A stretch of 64,000 bases of DNA from Kitasatospora aureofaciens (lineage in GTDB: Bacteria > Actinomycetota > Actinomycetes > Streptomycetales > Streptomycetaceae). Both the position numbers and the translations under genes were made by a program. Numbering within the stretch: the first letter of the stretch is position 1; the number at the start of each line of letters is the position of its first letter. This document shows, in pieces, positions 16,263 through 24,648 of the stretch. Location: the NCBI RefSeq assembly GCF_019192735.1, contig NZ_JAHTKP010000036.1, positions 17,104-81,103 on the forward strand, given 5' to 3'. The notes beneath the pieces were generated by a model that was given only the letters and a program-made list of their open reading frames with translations, did not search any database and was not told the origin of the DNA.

Positions 16263-17306
16263 ATGTCACAAATGACGCAGCAGCACACCCAGCCCTTCAC
16301 GCAGTCGCTCCCGGTGATCGACCTCTCACTCGCCGACGGCGGCCCGGACGACCGCCGCCGCCTGCACGACGAACTGCGCGCCGCCGCCACCGGCGTCGGC
16401 TTCTTCCAGCTCGTCGGCCACGGCATAACCCCGGCCGAGACGGCCGCCCTCACCGACGCGATGCGCGCTTTCTTCGCCCTCCCCGAGGCCGACCGGCTCG
16501 CCGTGAGCAACCTCAACTCCCCCCACTACCGCGGCTACACCCGCACCGGCGACGAGCGCACCGGCGGCAGCCAGGACTGGCGCGACCAGCTGGACATCGG
16601 CGCCGAGCTGGCCCCGCACGTCCCCGGCCGCGGCGAGCCGCCGTACTGGTGGCTGGAGGGCCCCAACCAGTGGCCCGAGGCGCTCCCCGAACTGCGCACC
16701 GCCACCCTCGGCTGGATCGACCACCTCGGCGAGGTCGCCCGCCGCCTGCTGCACGAGCTCCTCGCCGCGATCGGCGCCCGTCCCGACTTCTACGACGACG
16801 CCTTCGCCGGCCACCCCCACCTGCGGCTGAAGCTGGTCCGCTACCCCGGCACCGCCCCGAACGGCGCAGGCCAGGGCGTCGGCGCGCACAAGGACTACGG
16901 CTTCATCACCCTGCTGCTCCAGGACACCGTCGGCGGCCTCCAGGTCGAGCGCCCGGACGGCACCTTCCTCGACGTCCCCCCGCTGGAGGGCGCCTTCGTC
17001 GTCAACCTCGGCGAACTGCTGGAGGTCGCCACCGACGGTTACCTCAAGGCCACCAGCCACCGCGTGGTCAGCCCGCCCGGCGCCCGCGAGCGCTACTCGG
17101 TGCCCTTCTTCTACAACCCCCGCCTCGACGCCCACATCGAACCGCTCGACTTCCCGCTCGCCCACCACGCGCCCGGGGCCACCGAGGACCCGGACAACCC
17201 GCTGTTCGCGGAATTCGGACAGAACGAGTGGAAGGGGTACACGAGGGCCCACCCCGAGGTCACCCGCCGCCACCACCCCGACCTGACCGAGGCCGCCACC
17301 CGCTGA
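16263..17306 (+). CDS. Isopenicillin N synthase-like non-heme iron oxygenase
   Basis: A 347-aa member of the 2-oxoglutarate/Fe(II) and isopenicillin N synthase family. The DIOX_N part covers residues 15-130 (PVIDLSLADGG, GFFQLVGHGI). In the C-terminal jelly roll the iron ligands are His and Asp of GVGAHKDYGFITLL and the His of ATSHRVV, and the R-x-S substrate or co-substrate motif is RYSVPFFYNP. ATG 16263 is used, and ATG 16272 is possible. There are no beta-lactam genes nearby, so it is not itself evidence of penicillin synthesis. Control by a cysteine-type leader peptide points to sulfur-compound metabolism, an inference. Confidence 0.85.
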   Translation: MSQMTQQHTQPFTQSLPVIDLSLADGGPDDRRRLHDELRAAATGVGFFQLVGHGITPAETAALTDAMRAFFALPEADRLAVSNLNSPHYRGYTRTGDERTGGSQDWRDQLDIGAELAPHVPGRGEPPYWWLEGPNQWPEALPELRTATLGWIDHLGEVARRLLHELLAAIGARPDFYDDAFAGHPHLRLKLVRYPGTAPNGAGQGVGAHKDYGFITLLLQDTVGGLQVERPDGTFLDVPPLEGAFVVNLGELLEVATDGYLKATSHRVVSPPGARERYSVPFFYNPRLDAHIEPLDFPLAHHAPGATEDPDNPLFAEFGQNEWKGYTRAHPEVTRRHHPDLTEAATR

Positions 17307-17432
17307 CCCCGGCCGCCGACGCCCCTGCCGCCCGCTGCCGGACCTGGCACAATGGCTCGATTCGACTCCGATCTCGGGCCGTCCAGATCCTGACCCCGAT
17401 CTCGGGCCCGATCCCGGCGAAAGGCAGGGGCG

Positions 17433-19310
17433 TTGACGACCCGACCCGCAGCGGCACCGCGCATCCACCCGGCAGTCGCGCCCGACCGCACCCGCTGGTC
17501 GACGGTCACGCCGGAACGCCGGGTCCTCGGGGTGGTCCACAACATCACCTCGGCGACCCGGCTGCTCGACCTGCTCGCAGTCTTCGGCCCCGACCACCGG
17601 GTGGAAGTCGTGTTCAGCTGCACCGGCTCCTCGGCCCTGGATGCGGGCACCTCGGAATTCCTGCGCGCGCACGGAATGACGGAAATGCCCTGGGACGACG
17701 CGAAGGAATTCCCGTTCGATCTCGCGATCGCGACGAATCGCGGCGGCGATCTGCAGAATCTCCGCGCACCCCTGATCGGGGCCCCGCACGGCGCCGGATA
17801 CAATAAAATACTGCGCCGGGAGCCGGGAGCCGGGAGCCGGGAGCCGGGAGCCGGGAGCCGGGAGCCGGGAGCCGGGAGCCGGGAGCCGGGAGCCGGGAGC
17901 CGGGAGCCGGGAGCCTTCGGCCTGACGGCCGAGTGGCTGATGCACGACGGGGCCGTCATACCCGCCGCCGTCCTGCTGTCCCATCAGGAACAGGCCGAAC
18001 GACTGCGAACCGGCTGCCCGGAGGCGTTGCCCGTCAGCGCGCTGGTGGGTGATCCCTGCATCGACCAGCTCCGCGCGAGCGCCCCGCTCCGGGCCGCCTA
18101 CCGGAAGGCCTTCGGCGTCCGGCCGGACCAGAAACTGGTGGTGGCGTCCTCCACCTGGGGCCCACAGTCCCTGCTCGGACATTCCGGCGCCGATTCCCTG
18201 CGCCGCATTCTGGCCGAATTGCCGGCCGATGAATACCGGGTCGCCGCCGCCGTCCATCCGAATGCCTGGTACGCCCACGGGGCGTGGCAGATGCACCGCT
18301 GGCTCGCCGATCTCCTCGATTCCGGCCTGATTCTCCCGGCACCGGAAACGGAGGCCTGGAAGGCCGCCCTGGTAGCCGCCGACCACCTCGTCGGCGACCA
18401 CGGCTCGGTCACGCTCTACGGCGTCGCGCTCGGGATTCCGGCCGTGCTCGGATCGTTCGCCGACGACACCGTCGCCCCCGGCTCCCCCATGGAACAGCTG
18501 GGGAAGCTGATCCCGCGGCTCTCCGCGTGGGACGCCGTCGGCCCGCAGCTGGAGCGGGCGGCCGAGGCACAGCGCACCGACCCGGCGCTCGCGGAGCTGG
18601 GCGCACAGGTCACGTCCGTCCCCGGCGAGTCGGCCGCCCGGCTGCGCGCGCTGTTCTACCGCCACCTCGGGCTGACCGAGCCGGACCACCCCGCCGCGAC
18701 CAGCGTCGTCCCGGTCCCGGATCTGCCCGAGGTCCGGCCCACGCTGGTGCCGGCGATGCTGGTCGCCACCGAGGACGGCCCGAGCGTCCGGGTCCGCCGC
18801 TACCCGGCCCGGCTGCAGCGCTCTCAGCGCAAGCACCTCGGCCCGGACACCCACCTGGCCGCCGACCACGCCGAGCCGGACAACGGCTTCCGGCGGTCGG
18901 CGGACGTCCTGCTGGTGCCCGCCGACCGGCTCGACCCGTCGGCCGAGCCTCGGTGGGAGCAGTGGGGCCGGGGCGTGCCCGGCTGCGCACTGATCGCCGT
19001 CGAGCAGCCGGACGACGGCTGCCTCGCTCTGCTCCCGGACGGACGGCGGTTCGCGGCTGTCTGGCAACAGCGCCCCGCCTGGGCGGAGTTCGGCCTCGCG
19101 GCCGCCGTCGTGCACCAGCAGCTCCGCGACACCGCGCCGTCGGCCGCCCACACGGTGACGGTGGCCGCCGGCTCCGGACAGCCGACCGGCCTCCTCACCG
19201 TCCGCCCCTACTCGCCGTCCGCCGACGAGCCGTTCACCAACGAGCCGTCCGACCCCGCCGACAGCCGGGCCTCGACCTCGGCGGCCAGCGGGCTGCCGGT
19301 CTCGTCGTAG
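17433..19310 (+). CDS. GT-B-fold, glycosyl/glycerophosphotransferase-like protein with internal heptapeptide repeat
   Basis: A 625-aa protein from TTG 17433 behind AAAGGCAGGGG. Residues 30-130 and 165-410 resemble a two-domain GT-B fold of the CDP-glycerol glycerophosphotransferase or epimerase kind: RRVLGVVHNITSATRLLDLL, GAPHGAGYNK, LVVASSTWGPQSLLG, VAAAVHPNAWYAHG and VGDHGSVTLYGVALGIPAVL. Activity and substrate are unknown. Residues about 129-161 are REPGAGS repeats encoded by 14 perfect copies of a 7-bp unit, so one copy gained or lost would shift the frame. Just before it the codons AAT-AAA-ATA are unusual for this genome. The 3-prime end overlaps the convergent STAND ATPase gene by 103 bp. 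Confidence 0.6.
   Translation: MTTRPAAAPRIHPAVAPDRTRWSTVTPERRVLGVVHNITSATRLLDLLAVFGPDHRVEVVFSCTGSSALDAGTSEFLRAHGMTEMPWDDAKEFPFDLAIATNRGGDLQNLRAPLIGAPHGAGYNKILRREPGAGSREPGAGSREPGAGSREPGAGSREPGAFGLTAEWLMHDGAVIPAAVLLSHQEQAERLRTGCPEALPVSALVGDPCIDQLRASAPLRAAYRKAFGVRPDQKLVVASSTWGPQSLLGHSGADSLRRILAELPADEYRVAAAVHPNAWYAHGAWQMHRWLADLLDSGLILPAPETEAWKAALVAADHLVGDHGSVTLYGVALGIPAVLGSFADDTVAPGSPMEQLGKLIPRLSAWDAVGPQLERAAEAQRTDPALAELGAQVTSVPGESAARLRALFYRHLGLTEPDHPAATSVVPVPDLPEVRPTLVPAMLVATEDGPSVRVRRYPARLQRSQRKHLGPDTHLAADHAEPDNGFRRSADVLLVPADRLDPSAEPRWEQWGRGVPGCALIAVEQPDDGCLALLPDGRRFAAVWQQRPAWAEFGLAAAVVHQQLRDTAPSAAHTVTVAAGSGQPTGLLTVRPYSPSADEPFTNEPSDPADSRASTSAASGLPVSS
17818..17915. repeat. Perfect heptamer repeat GGGAGCC x14 inside a coding region
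   Basis: Exactly 14 uninterrupted copies of GGGAGCC (98 bp). Because 7 is not a multiple of 3, each frame reads the same heptapeptide in a different phase and none has a stop. Slippage by one unit shifts everything downstream out of frame, as in known phase-variable contingency genes. No other array in the window is as long and as perfect. Confidence 0.95.
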
Positions 19311-21340
19311 AGTGCGAGAGCCGCCGTCCAGTCGGCGACCGCCGACGCCCGCTCCCCCAAGTCCCGCGAGAGGTCGCCGCGTTGGCGCAGGATTCCGGCA
19401 CGCTGGTAGGACCTGCCCTCCGCCGGCATCGCGTCCAGGGCCTCGGTGAACAACGTCAGGGCGTCCGCCGGCAGCGACGCGGCGACACGGTCCTCGGCCA
19501 GCCTGGTCAGGCTGCGGGCCACGTTGTACTGGTCACCGAACCCGGCGAACCGGGCACCGGCCTCCCGGAGTTCGCGTTCGGCGTCCTCGTGCCGGCCGAG
19601 CGCGGTCAGCACGCGCCCGCGGTGGTAGCCGAGGAGGGCCCGGCCACGCCGGTGGTCGATTCCGTCGAGCGCGGTGAGCGCCCGGTCCAGGAGGTCCAGG
19701 GCGTCCCCGGCCGCGCCCTCGCGGAGGCTGAGCAACCCGAGCGCTTCGAGCGCCGAGGACACGGTCCGCCGATGCCCCTCGGTTTCCTCTCCCCGCGCGA
19801 TGATCAGCGCCGCATCGAGGTGCTCACGCGCCTGACGCGGGTCGTCCTCGTCGGTGTCGTAGCGGTCGAGGAGGGCGAAACCGAACTCGTAGTGCATCCG
19901 GGCCAGCGCGAGCGGATCGGTGACCTCCGCCGCGGAGGCGACCCCGAAGGTCAGCGCCTTGATCCAGTCGGCGTGGTGGCCGCCCTGCAGGCAGTGGGTC
20001 CACAGGCCCTGGCAGATCCGCCACGCCAGGTCGTGCCGCCCGGTTCGGCTCGCCGTCTCGACGGCGGCCACCAGGCTGTCGCGGTGCCGTTCCACGACGT
20101 CGGTGCCGGGCACCTCGGCCAGTCGCCGGTAGGCGCCGGCGGGGTCGTGGCGCCAGCGACCGGACCGCCGCGCCTCGCCGCTCTCCGCGATGGCGGTGTA
20201 GTGCGTCAGGATCCGGTCCAGCGCCGCTTCGCGCTCCTCGGTGTGCTCCGGCCGGGCGGCGATGCTCCAGGCGTGCTCGTGCACCACGCCGTTCATCAGA
20301 TAGAAGCCCTGGGCGCGCCGGTCCAGCAGGTTCGCCATCAGGAGCGCGTTCACAGTGCGGCCGAGAGACCCAGCGGTGCCGACCGCTCCGGCGGTGCCGA
20401 GCAGCGCCCTGATGGCGTCCGCGTCCAGCAGGAGCGTCGGATGCAGGCCCAGCAGCCGGTAGGCGCGGGCGCCGTCGGCGTCCAGGCTGCGGTACATCGC
20501 GTCGAGCATCCGTGGGAGGGAGATGTCGTCCGGCACGTCCAGGGCCTCCAGCAGCGAGCCACGGTCCGAGAGTTGCGCGACGAGCTCGGTCAGGGCCTCC
20601 GCGCCGAGCGACACCAGCTGGGCGGCGATGATCCGCAGGGCCAGCGGGATGCCGGCGCAGGCGCGGACCAGCGGAAGCCGGGCAGCCCTGCTCTGCTCGC
20701 CCAGGCGGGCGACGCGGGCGAGCAGGTCGTCGCTGTCGGCCTCGTCCAGCGGGTCGAGGGCGAACTGGGCCACGTCGAGCGCGCCGACCAGCCCGCTCAG
20801 TCGCGCCCTGCTGGTGATCAGGACGACGCTGTCGGCCGAGCCCGGCAGCAGCGGCCTGACCTGGGCCTCCGTGGCCGCGCCGTCGATGAACACCAGCACC
20901 GGGAGGTTCGCGGTCCGGGCACGGAAGTACGCCGAGAGGGCCGCCGCCCCGGACGGCCGGTCGTCCTTCGGCGCCCTGAGCTGGTCGAGCCAGCGTTCCA
21001 GGATCGCCGTGACGTCCGTGAACCCCGAGCCGAGCGAGGCCCGCAGGTGCTTCTCCGGCAGCTCGTCCTTCCGCGTCACCACCCACTGGTCCGCAGCCGC
21101 CGTGGTCCCCAGGCCCGGGAGGCCGCACAGGAGCAGGCGGGTCGGCACGTGCTCGGCGCGGCACTGGGCGTGGACGGTGTCCATGGCCGCGAACAGCTTC
21201 GCGTTGTTGACGTAGTGCCGCGGCAGTTGCGCACCCATCGAGACGTCCGGCTCGTCGGCCTCGGCGGGCGGCGGGAAGTTCAGCGCCTGCCCCATGTACA
21301 CGTTGCCGTGGATCACGCCGCCGCTGATCAGGTTCTGCAC
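19208..21340 (-). CDS. STAND/NB-ARC-type ATPase with C-terminal TPR repeats
   Basis: A 710-aa protein. The N-terminus (MQNLISGGVIHGNVYMG) resembles the short motif that precedes many actinobacterial NB-ARC proteins. The nucleotide site near residue 73 is LLLCGLPGLGTTAAADQW, with Thr79 at the usual Walker A Lys, so hydrolysis is doubtful. Walker B is LPVLVFIDGA, the sensor LITSRARL, and the GxP-type motif CAGIPLALRIIA. From about residue 440 helical TPR-like repeats follow (RALLGYHRGRVLTALGRHED). STAND proteins are signalling switches in regulation, defence or development. The role here is unknown. It overlaps the convergent GT-B gene by 103 bp. Confidence 0.75.
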   Translation of the reverse strand: MQNLISGGVIHGNVYMGQALNFPPPAEADEPDVSMGAQLPRHYVNNAKLFAAMDTVHAQCRAEHVPTRLLLCGLPGLGTTAAADQWVVTRKDELPEKHLRASLGSGFTDVTAILERWLDQLRAPKDDRPSGAAALSAYFRARTANLPVLVFIDGAATEAQVRPLLPGSADSVVLITSRARLSGLVGALDVAQFALDPLDEADSDDLLARVARLGEQSRAARLPLVRACAGIPLALRIIAAQLVSLGAEALTELVAQLSDRGSLLEALDVPDDISLPRMLDAMYRSLDADGARAYRLLGLHPTLLLDADAIRALLGTAGAVGTAGSLGRTVNALLMANLLDRRAQGFYLMNGVVHEHAWSIAARPEHTEEREAALDRILTHYTAIAESGEARRSGRWRHDPAGAYRRLAEVPGTDVVERHRDSLVAAVETASRTGRHDLAWRICQGLWTHCLQGGHHADWIKALTFGVASAAEVTDPLALARMHYEFGFALLDRYDTDEDDPRQAREHLDAALIIARGEETEGHRRTVSSALEALGLLSLREGAAGDALDLLDRALTALDGIDHRRGRALLGYHRGRVLTALGRHEDAERELREAGARFAGFGDQYNVARSLTRLAEDRVAASLPADALTLFTEALDAMPAEGRSYQRAGILRQRGDLSRDLGERASAVADWTAALALYDETGSPLAAEVEARLSAGSDGSLVNGSSADGE

Positions 21341-21431
21341 TGCCCCCGCCTCTCCTCACCCCGTCTGCCGCGACCATCCTGGCGGCAACGCGGGGTGGGC
21401 TCAAGCATGCGGTGGACCGGCGGGGCGGGCA

Positions 21432-21454
21432 CTGTCACACTGCTGCTGTGACAG
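21432..21454 (+). promoter_or_regulatory. Palindrome upstream of the MerR gene
   Basis: Perfect 8-bp arms CTGTCACA (21432-21439) and TGTGACAG (21447-21454) are separated by CTGCTGC. The site lies 30 bp before the ATG of the MerR gene and 92 bp from the divergent ATPase gene. It is a likely operator for autoregulation. Clear minus-10 and minus-35 elements are not evident. Confidence 0.6.
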
Positions 21455-21483
21455 CGTGAGTGTGCCAGTGCGGGAGGCGGCGG

Positions 21484-22293
21484 ATGGGGGAGCACGGGAC
21501 TGTGGCGGACGATGTGCGGTCGAACGATGTGCGGTCGGACGATATCCCGCTGGCCGATATGCGGCTGGACGATCTTCGGCTGACGGTGGACGAGTTGGCG
21601 GCGCGCGCCGGGGTGACGGTGCGGACGGTGCGGTTCTACGGCACGAAGGGGCTGCTGCCACCGCCGGAGTTGGGGCCGCGGCGGGTGGGGCTGTACGGGG
21701 CGGCGCACCTGGACCGGCTGGGCCTGATCGAGGAGTTGCAGCGGCAGGGGCTGACGCTGGCGGCGATCGAGCGGTACCTGGCACGGCTGCCGGAGGACAG
21801 TACGCCGCTGGACCTGGCAATCCACCGCGCACTGGTGGCGTCGTGGACGCCGGAGGCGGTGGAGGAACTGGAGCGGGCGCAGCTGGAGCGGCGGGCCGGG
21901 CGGGGGCTGTCCGAGGAGCAGGTGGAGCGGCTGGCGGCGATGGGGGCGCTGGAGCGGACGGGGGACCCGGACGTGTTCCGGGTGGATCCGGGGCTGCTGC
22001 CGCTGGGGGTGCGGATCCTGGACGTGCCGATTCCGTTGGAGACGCTGCTGGCGGCCCGGGCGGTGGTGCTGGAGCACAGCCGGGCGACGGCGCAGGAGTT
22101 GCAGCGGCTGTTCCGGGAGACGGTGTGGAAGCCGTACCGGGAGAGTGCGCCGGCGCCGGAGGAGCTGGCGCGGATGAAGGCGTTGACGGACCACATCCAG
22201 CCGATGGCGGCGCAGGCGCTGGTGACGGCGTTCCAGCGGTCCCTGCGGGAGGAGTTGGGTGAGGCCGTACGCGATACGGCCCCACCCGAATGA
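21484..22293 (+). CDS. MerR-family transcriptional regulator next to fad genes
   Basis: A 269-aa regulator with a MerR helix-turn-helix at about residues 33-100 (TVDELAARAGVTVRTVRFYG, then KGLLPPPELGPRRVGLYGAA). A long helical effector region of unknown ligand follows. The first 30 residues are an Asp-Val-Arg-rich imperfect repeat (DDVRSNDVRSDD). ATG 21484 follows GGAGGCGG. It is convergent with the fadB-fadA genes, the neighbourhood I recall for a MerR regulator beside fatty-acid degradation genes in other streptomycetes, so control of these genes is plausible but not shown. Its TGA stop starts a 20-bp repeat. Confidence 0.8.
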   Translation: MGEHGTVADDVRSNDVRSDDIPLADMRLDDLRLTVDELAARAGVTVRTVRFYGTKGLLPPPELGPRRVGLYGAAHLDRLGLIEELQRQGLTLAAIERYLARLPEDSTPLDLAIHRALVASWTPEAVEELERAQLERRAGRGLSEEQVERLAAMGALERTGDPDVFRVDPGLLPLGVRILDVPIPLETLLAARAVVLEHSRATAQELQRLFRETVWKPYRESAPAPEELARMKALTDHIQPMAAQALVTAFQRSLREELGEAVRDTAPPE

Positions 22294-22374
22294 GAACCCG
22301 CCGGCCGGTTTGAGGACCCGCCAAGCGGCCTGAGAACCCGTCAGTCGGTAAACGGACTCAGTCGGTGAAGGTCC
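22291..22374. repeat. Stop-anchored repeats from two convergent genes (20 bp x3 and 17 bp x2)
   Basis: TGAGAACCCGCC-type units of exactly 20 bp begin at 22291, 22311 and 22331, and the first three bases are the MerR stop codon. From the other strand, the fadB end (ACCGACTGA, plus-strand TCAGTCGGT at 22358-22366) is duplicated 17 bp downstream at 22341-22349. Two unrelated stop duplications thus meet in one 65-bp spacer. Confidence 0.9.
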
Positions 22375-24535
22375 GCCCCTCCGCCGCGACCCGCTCCAGC
22401 AGCGCGGGCGGCGCGAACCGCTCGCCGTACGCGGCGGCGAGTTCGCGGGCGCGGGCCGCGAAGCCGGCCGGGCCGCCCTCGTAACCGTTGATGTACTGGA
22501 ACACGCCGCCGGTCCAGGCCGGGAAGCCGATGCCGAGGATCGAGCCCACGTTGGCGTCGGCGACGGAGGTCAGGACGCCCTCCTCCAGGCAGCGCACCGA
22601 GTCCAGGGCCTCGCTGAACAGCATGCGCTCCTTGAGGTCCTCGAAGGGCACGGTGACGTCCCCCCGCGTGAAGTGCTCGCGCAGCCCCGGCCAGAGCCGC
22701 CCGCGCTTGCCGTCCTCGCCGTACTCGTAGAAGCCGGCGCCGCCGTTGCGGCCGGGGCGGCCGAACTTGTCGACCATACGGTCGACCACCGCGTCGGCCG
22801 GGTGGGGCGTCCAGGTGCCGCCGGCCGCCTCGGCGGCGCGGCGGTACTCGTCGCGGATCTTGCGGGGCAGGGTGAGGGTCAGCTCGTCCATCAGCGACAG
22901 CACCTTGGCGGGGTAGCCGGCCTGGGCGGCGGCCTGCTCGATGCTGGCGGGGTCGATGCCCTCGCCGACCATGGCCACGCCTTCGTTGAGGAACTGGCCG
23001 ATCACCCGGGAGGTGAAGAAGCCCCGCGAGTCGTTGACGACGATCGGCGTCCGGTCGATCTGGCGGACCAGGTCGAAGGCGCGGGCCAGGGCCTCGTCGC
23101 CGGTCTGCGGGCCGCGGATGATCTCCACCAGGCGCATCTTGTCCACCGGCGAGAAGAAGTGCAGGCCGATGAAGTCGCCCGTCCGCCGGACGCCTTCGGC
23201 GAGCAGGCCGATGGGCAGGGTGGAGGTGTTGGAGCAGAGCAGCGCGTCGGGGGCGACGACGCCCTCGATCTCCTGGAACACCTTGTGCTTGAGCTCGGTG
23301 TTCTCGAACACGGCCTCGATCACCGCGTCGCAGCCGGCCAGGTCGGCGGGGTCGGCGGTGGGAGTGATCCGGGCGAGCAGTTCGTCGCGCTGGGCCTCCG
23401 TGGAGCGGCCGCGGGCGACGGCCTTGTCCAGCAGCCCCGCGGAGTAGGCCTTGCCGCGCTCGGCGGCCTCGACGCTGACGTCCTTGAGCACAACCTCGAT
23501 GCCGGCCTTGGCGCACGTGTAGGCGATGCCCGCGCCCATCATGCCGGCGCCGAGCACGGCGACCCTGCGGACCGTCCGCTTCTCGACGTCCTTCGGGCGG
23601 CCGGCACCGGAGTTGACGGCCTGCATGTCGAAGAACAGGGCCTGGATCATGTTCTTGCTGGTCTGCCCGCAGGCCAGCTCGGTGAAGTAGCGGGCCTCGA
23701 TCACCATCGCCGTGTCGATGTCGACCTGGGCGCTCTCGACGGCCGCGGCGAGGATGTTGCGCGGGGCCGGGTAGGGCGCGCCGGCCAGCTGCTTGCGCAG
23801 GTTGGCCGGGAAGGCGGGCAGGTTGGCGGCGAACGCCGGGGTCGACGGCGTACCGCCCGGGATCTTGTACCCCTTGACGTCCCAGGGCTGGACGGCGGTC
23901 GGGTTGGCCTCGATCCAGGCCCGCGCCCTCGCCGTCAACTCCTCGGGCGCGCCCACGAGTTCGTGGACGATGCCGTGCTCCAGCGCCTGCGCCGGACGGT
24001 ACTGGCGGCCCTGCAGCAGCAGCTTCAGCAGGGCGTCGGTGATGCCGAACAGTCGGACCGTACGGACCACCCCGCCGCCGCCCGGCAGCAGGCCGAGGGT
24101 GACCTCGGGCAGGCCGATCCGGCTGGCGGGCGTGTCCAGGGCGATCCGATGGTGGCAGGCGAGCGCGAGTTCCAGGCCGCCGCCGAGGGCGCTGCCGTTG
24201 ACGGCCGCGACGACCGGCTTGCCGAGGGTCTCCAGCTTCCGCAGCGCGCGCTTGAGCCGCATCGACTTCTCGAAGACGGTGGCGGCGTCCTCGGGGCGGG
24301 CGGCGGAGAGCATCCGGAGGTCTCCCCCGGCGAAGAAGGTCTTCTTGCCGGAGGTGATGACCACCCCGCGCAGCTCGTCCGAGGCGGCGAGGCCGGCGAG
24401 CCGTTCGACGACGGCCTCGAAGTCGGCGGTGAAGGCCTCGTTCATGGTGTTGACGGACTGGGTGGGGTCGTCGAGGACGAGGGTGACCACGCCGTCCTGG
24501 TCCTGCTCCCAGCGGATGGTGGTGGTGTCGCTCAT
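22358..24535 (-). CDS. fadB: Fatty acid oxidation complex alpha subunit (enoyl-CoA hydratase/3-hydroxyacyl-CoA dehydrogenase)
   Basis: A 725-aa bifunctional beta-oxidation enzyme. Residues 1-200 are a crotonase domain with oxyanion-hole loops KKTFFAGGDLRML and GSALGGGLELALACHHR and an LPEVTLGLLPGGGG segment carrying the catalytic Glu. The NAD domain starts near residue 345 (VAVLGAGMMGAGIAYTCAKA) and has SNTSTLPI and GLHFFSPVDKMRLVEIIRG, where the His is the dehydrogenase catalytic residue. C-terminal 3HCDH domains follow. ATG 24535 gives the family start. It follows fadA on the same strand after 113 bp containing AGACCTGGC repeats. Confidence 0.93.
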   Translation of the reverse strand: MSDTTTIRWEQDQDGVVTLVLDDPTQSVNTMNEAFTADFEAVVERLAGLAASDELRGVVITSGKKTFFAGGDLRMLSAARPEDAATVFEKSMRLKRALRKLETLGKPVVAAVNGSALGGGLELALACHHRIALDTPASRIGLPEVTLGLLPGGGGVVRTVRLFGITDALLKLLLQGRQYRPAQALEHGIVHELVGAPEELTARARAWIEANPTAVQPWDVKGYKIPGGTPSTPAFAANLPAFPANLRKQLAGAPYPAPRNILAAAVESAQVDIDTAMVIEARYFTELACGQTSKNMIQALFFDMQAVNSGAGRPKDVEKRTVRRVAVLGAGMMGAGIAYTCAKAGIEVVLKDVSVEAAERGKAYSAGLLDKAVARGRSTEAQRDELLARITPTADPADLAGCDAVIEAVFENTELKHKVFQEIEGVVAPDALLCSNTSTLPIGLLAEGVRRTGDFIGLHFFSPVDKMRLVEIIRGPQTGDEALARAFDLVRQIDRTPIVVNDSRGFFTSRVIGQFLNEGVAMVGEGIDPASIEQAAAQAGYPAKVLSLMDELTLTLPRKIRDEYRRAAEAAGGTWTPHPADAVVDRMVDKFGRPGRNGGAGFYEYGEDGKRGRLWPGLREHFTRGDVTVPFEDLKERMLFSEALDSVRCLEEGVLTSVADANVGSILGIGFPAWTGGVFQYINGYEGGPAGFAARARELAAAYGERFAPPALLERVAAEGRTFTD

Positions 24536-24648
24536 GAGGTCGGGTTCTCCAGGTCTGCCAGGTCTGCCAGGTCTACCAAGGGAGGTGCCGCGCGCAGCGC
24601 GTCCCAAGAAGGGTGGTGGCGGGCGACGGGTGGGCTCACTGCGCTCGG

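Noticed and set aside
16263..17306. Beta-lactam biosynthesis gene
   Set aside because: The fold matches isopenicillin N synthase, but no ACV synthetase, acyltransferase or related gene is present, so it is a general family member.
17818..17915. Heptamer array as a terminator or origin iterons
   Set aside because: Units are directly repeated and coding, with no inverted symmetry, no AT-rich region and no replication genes nearby.
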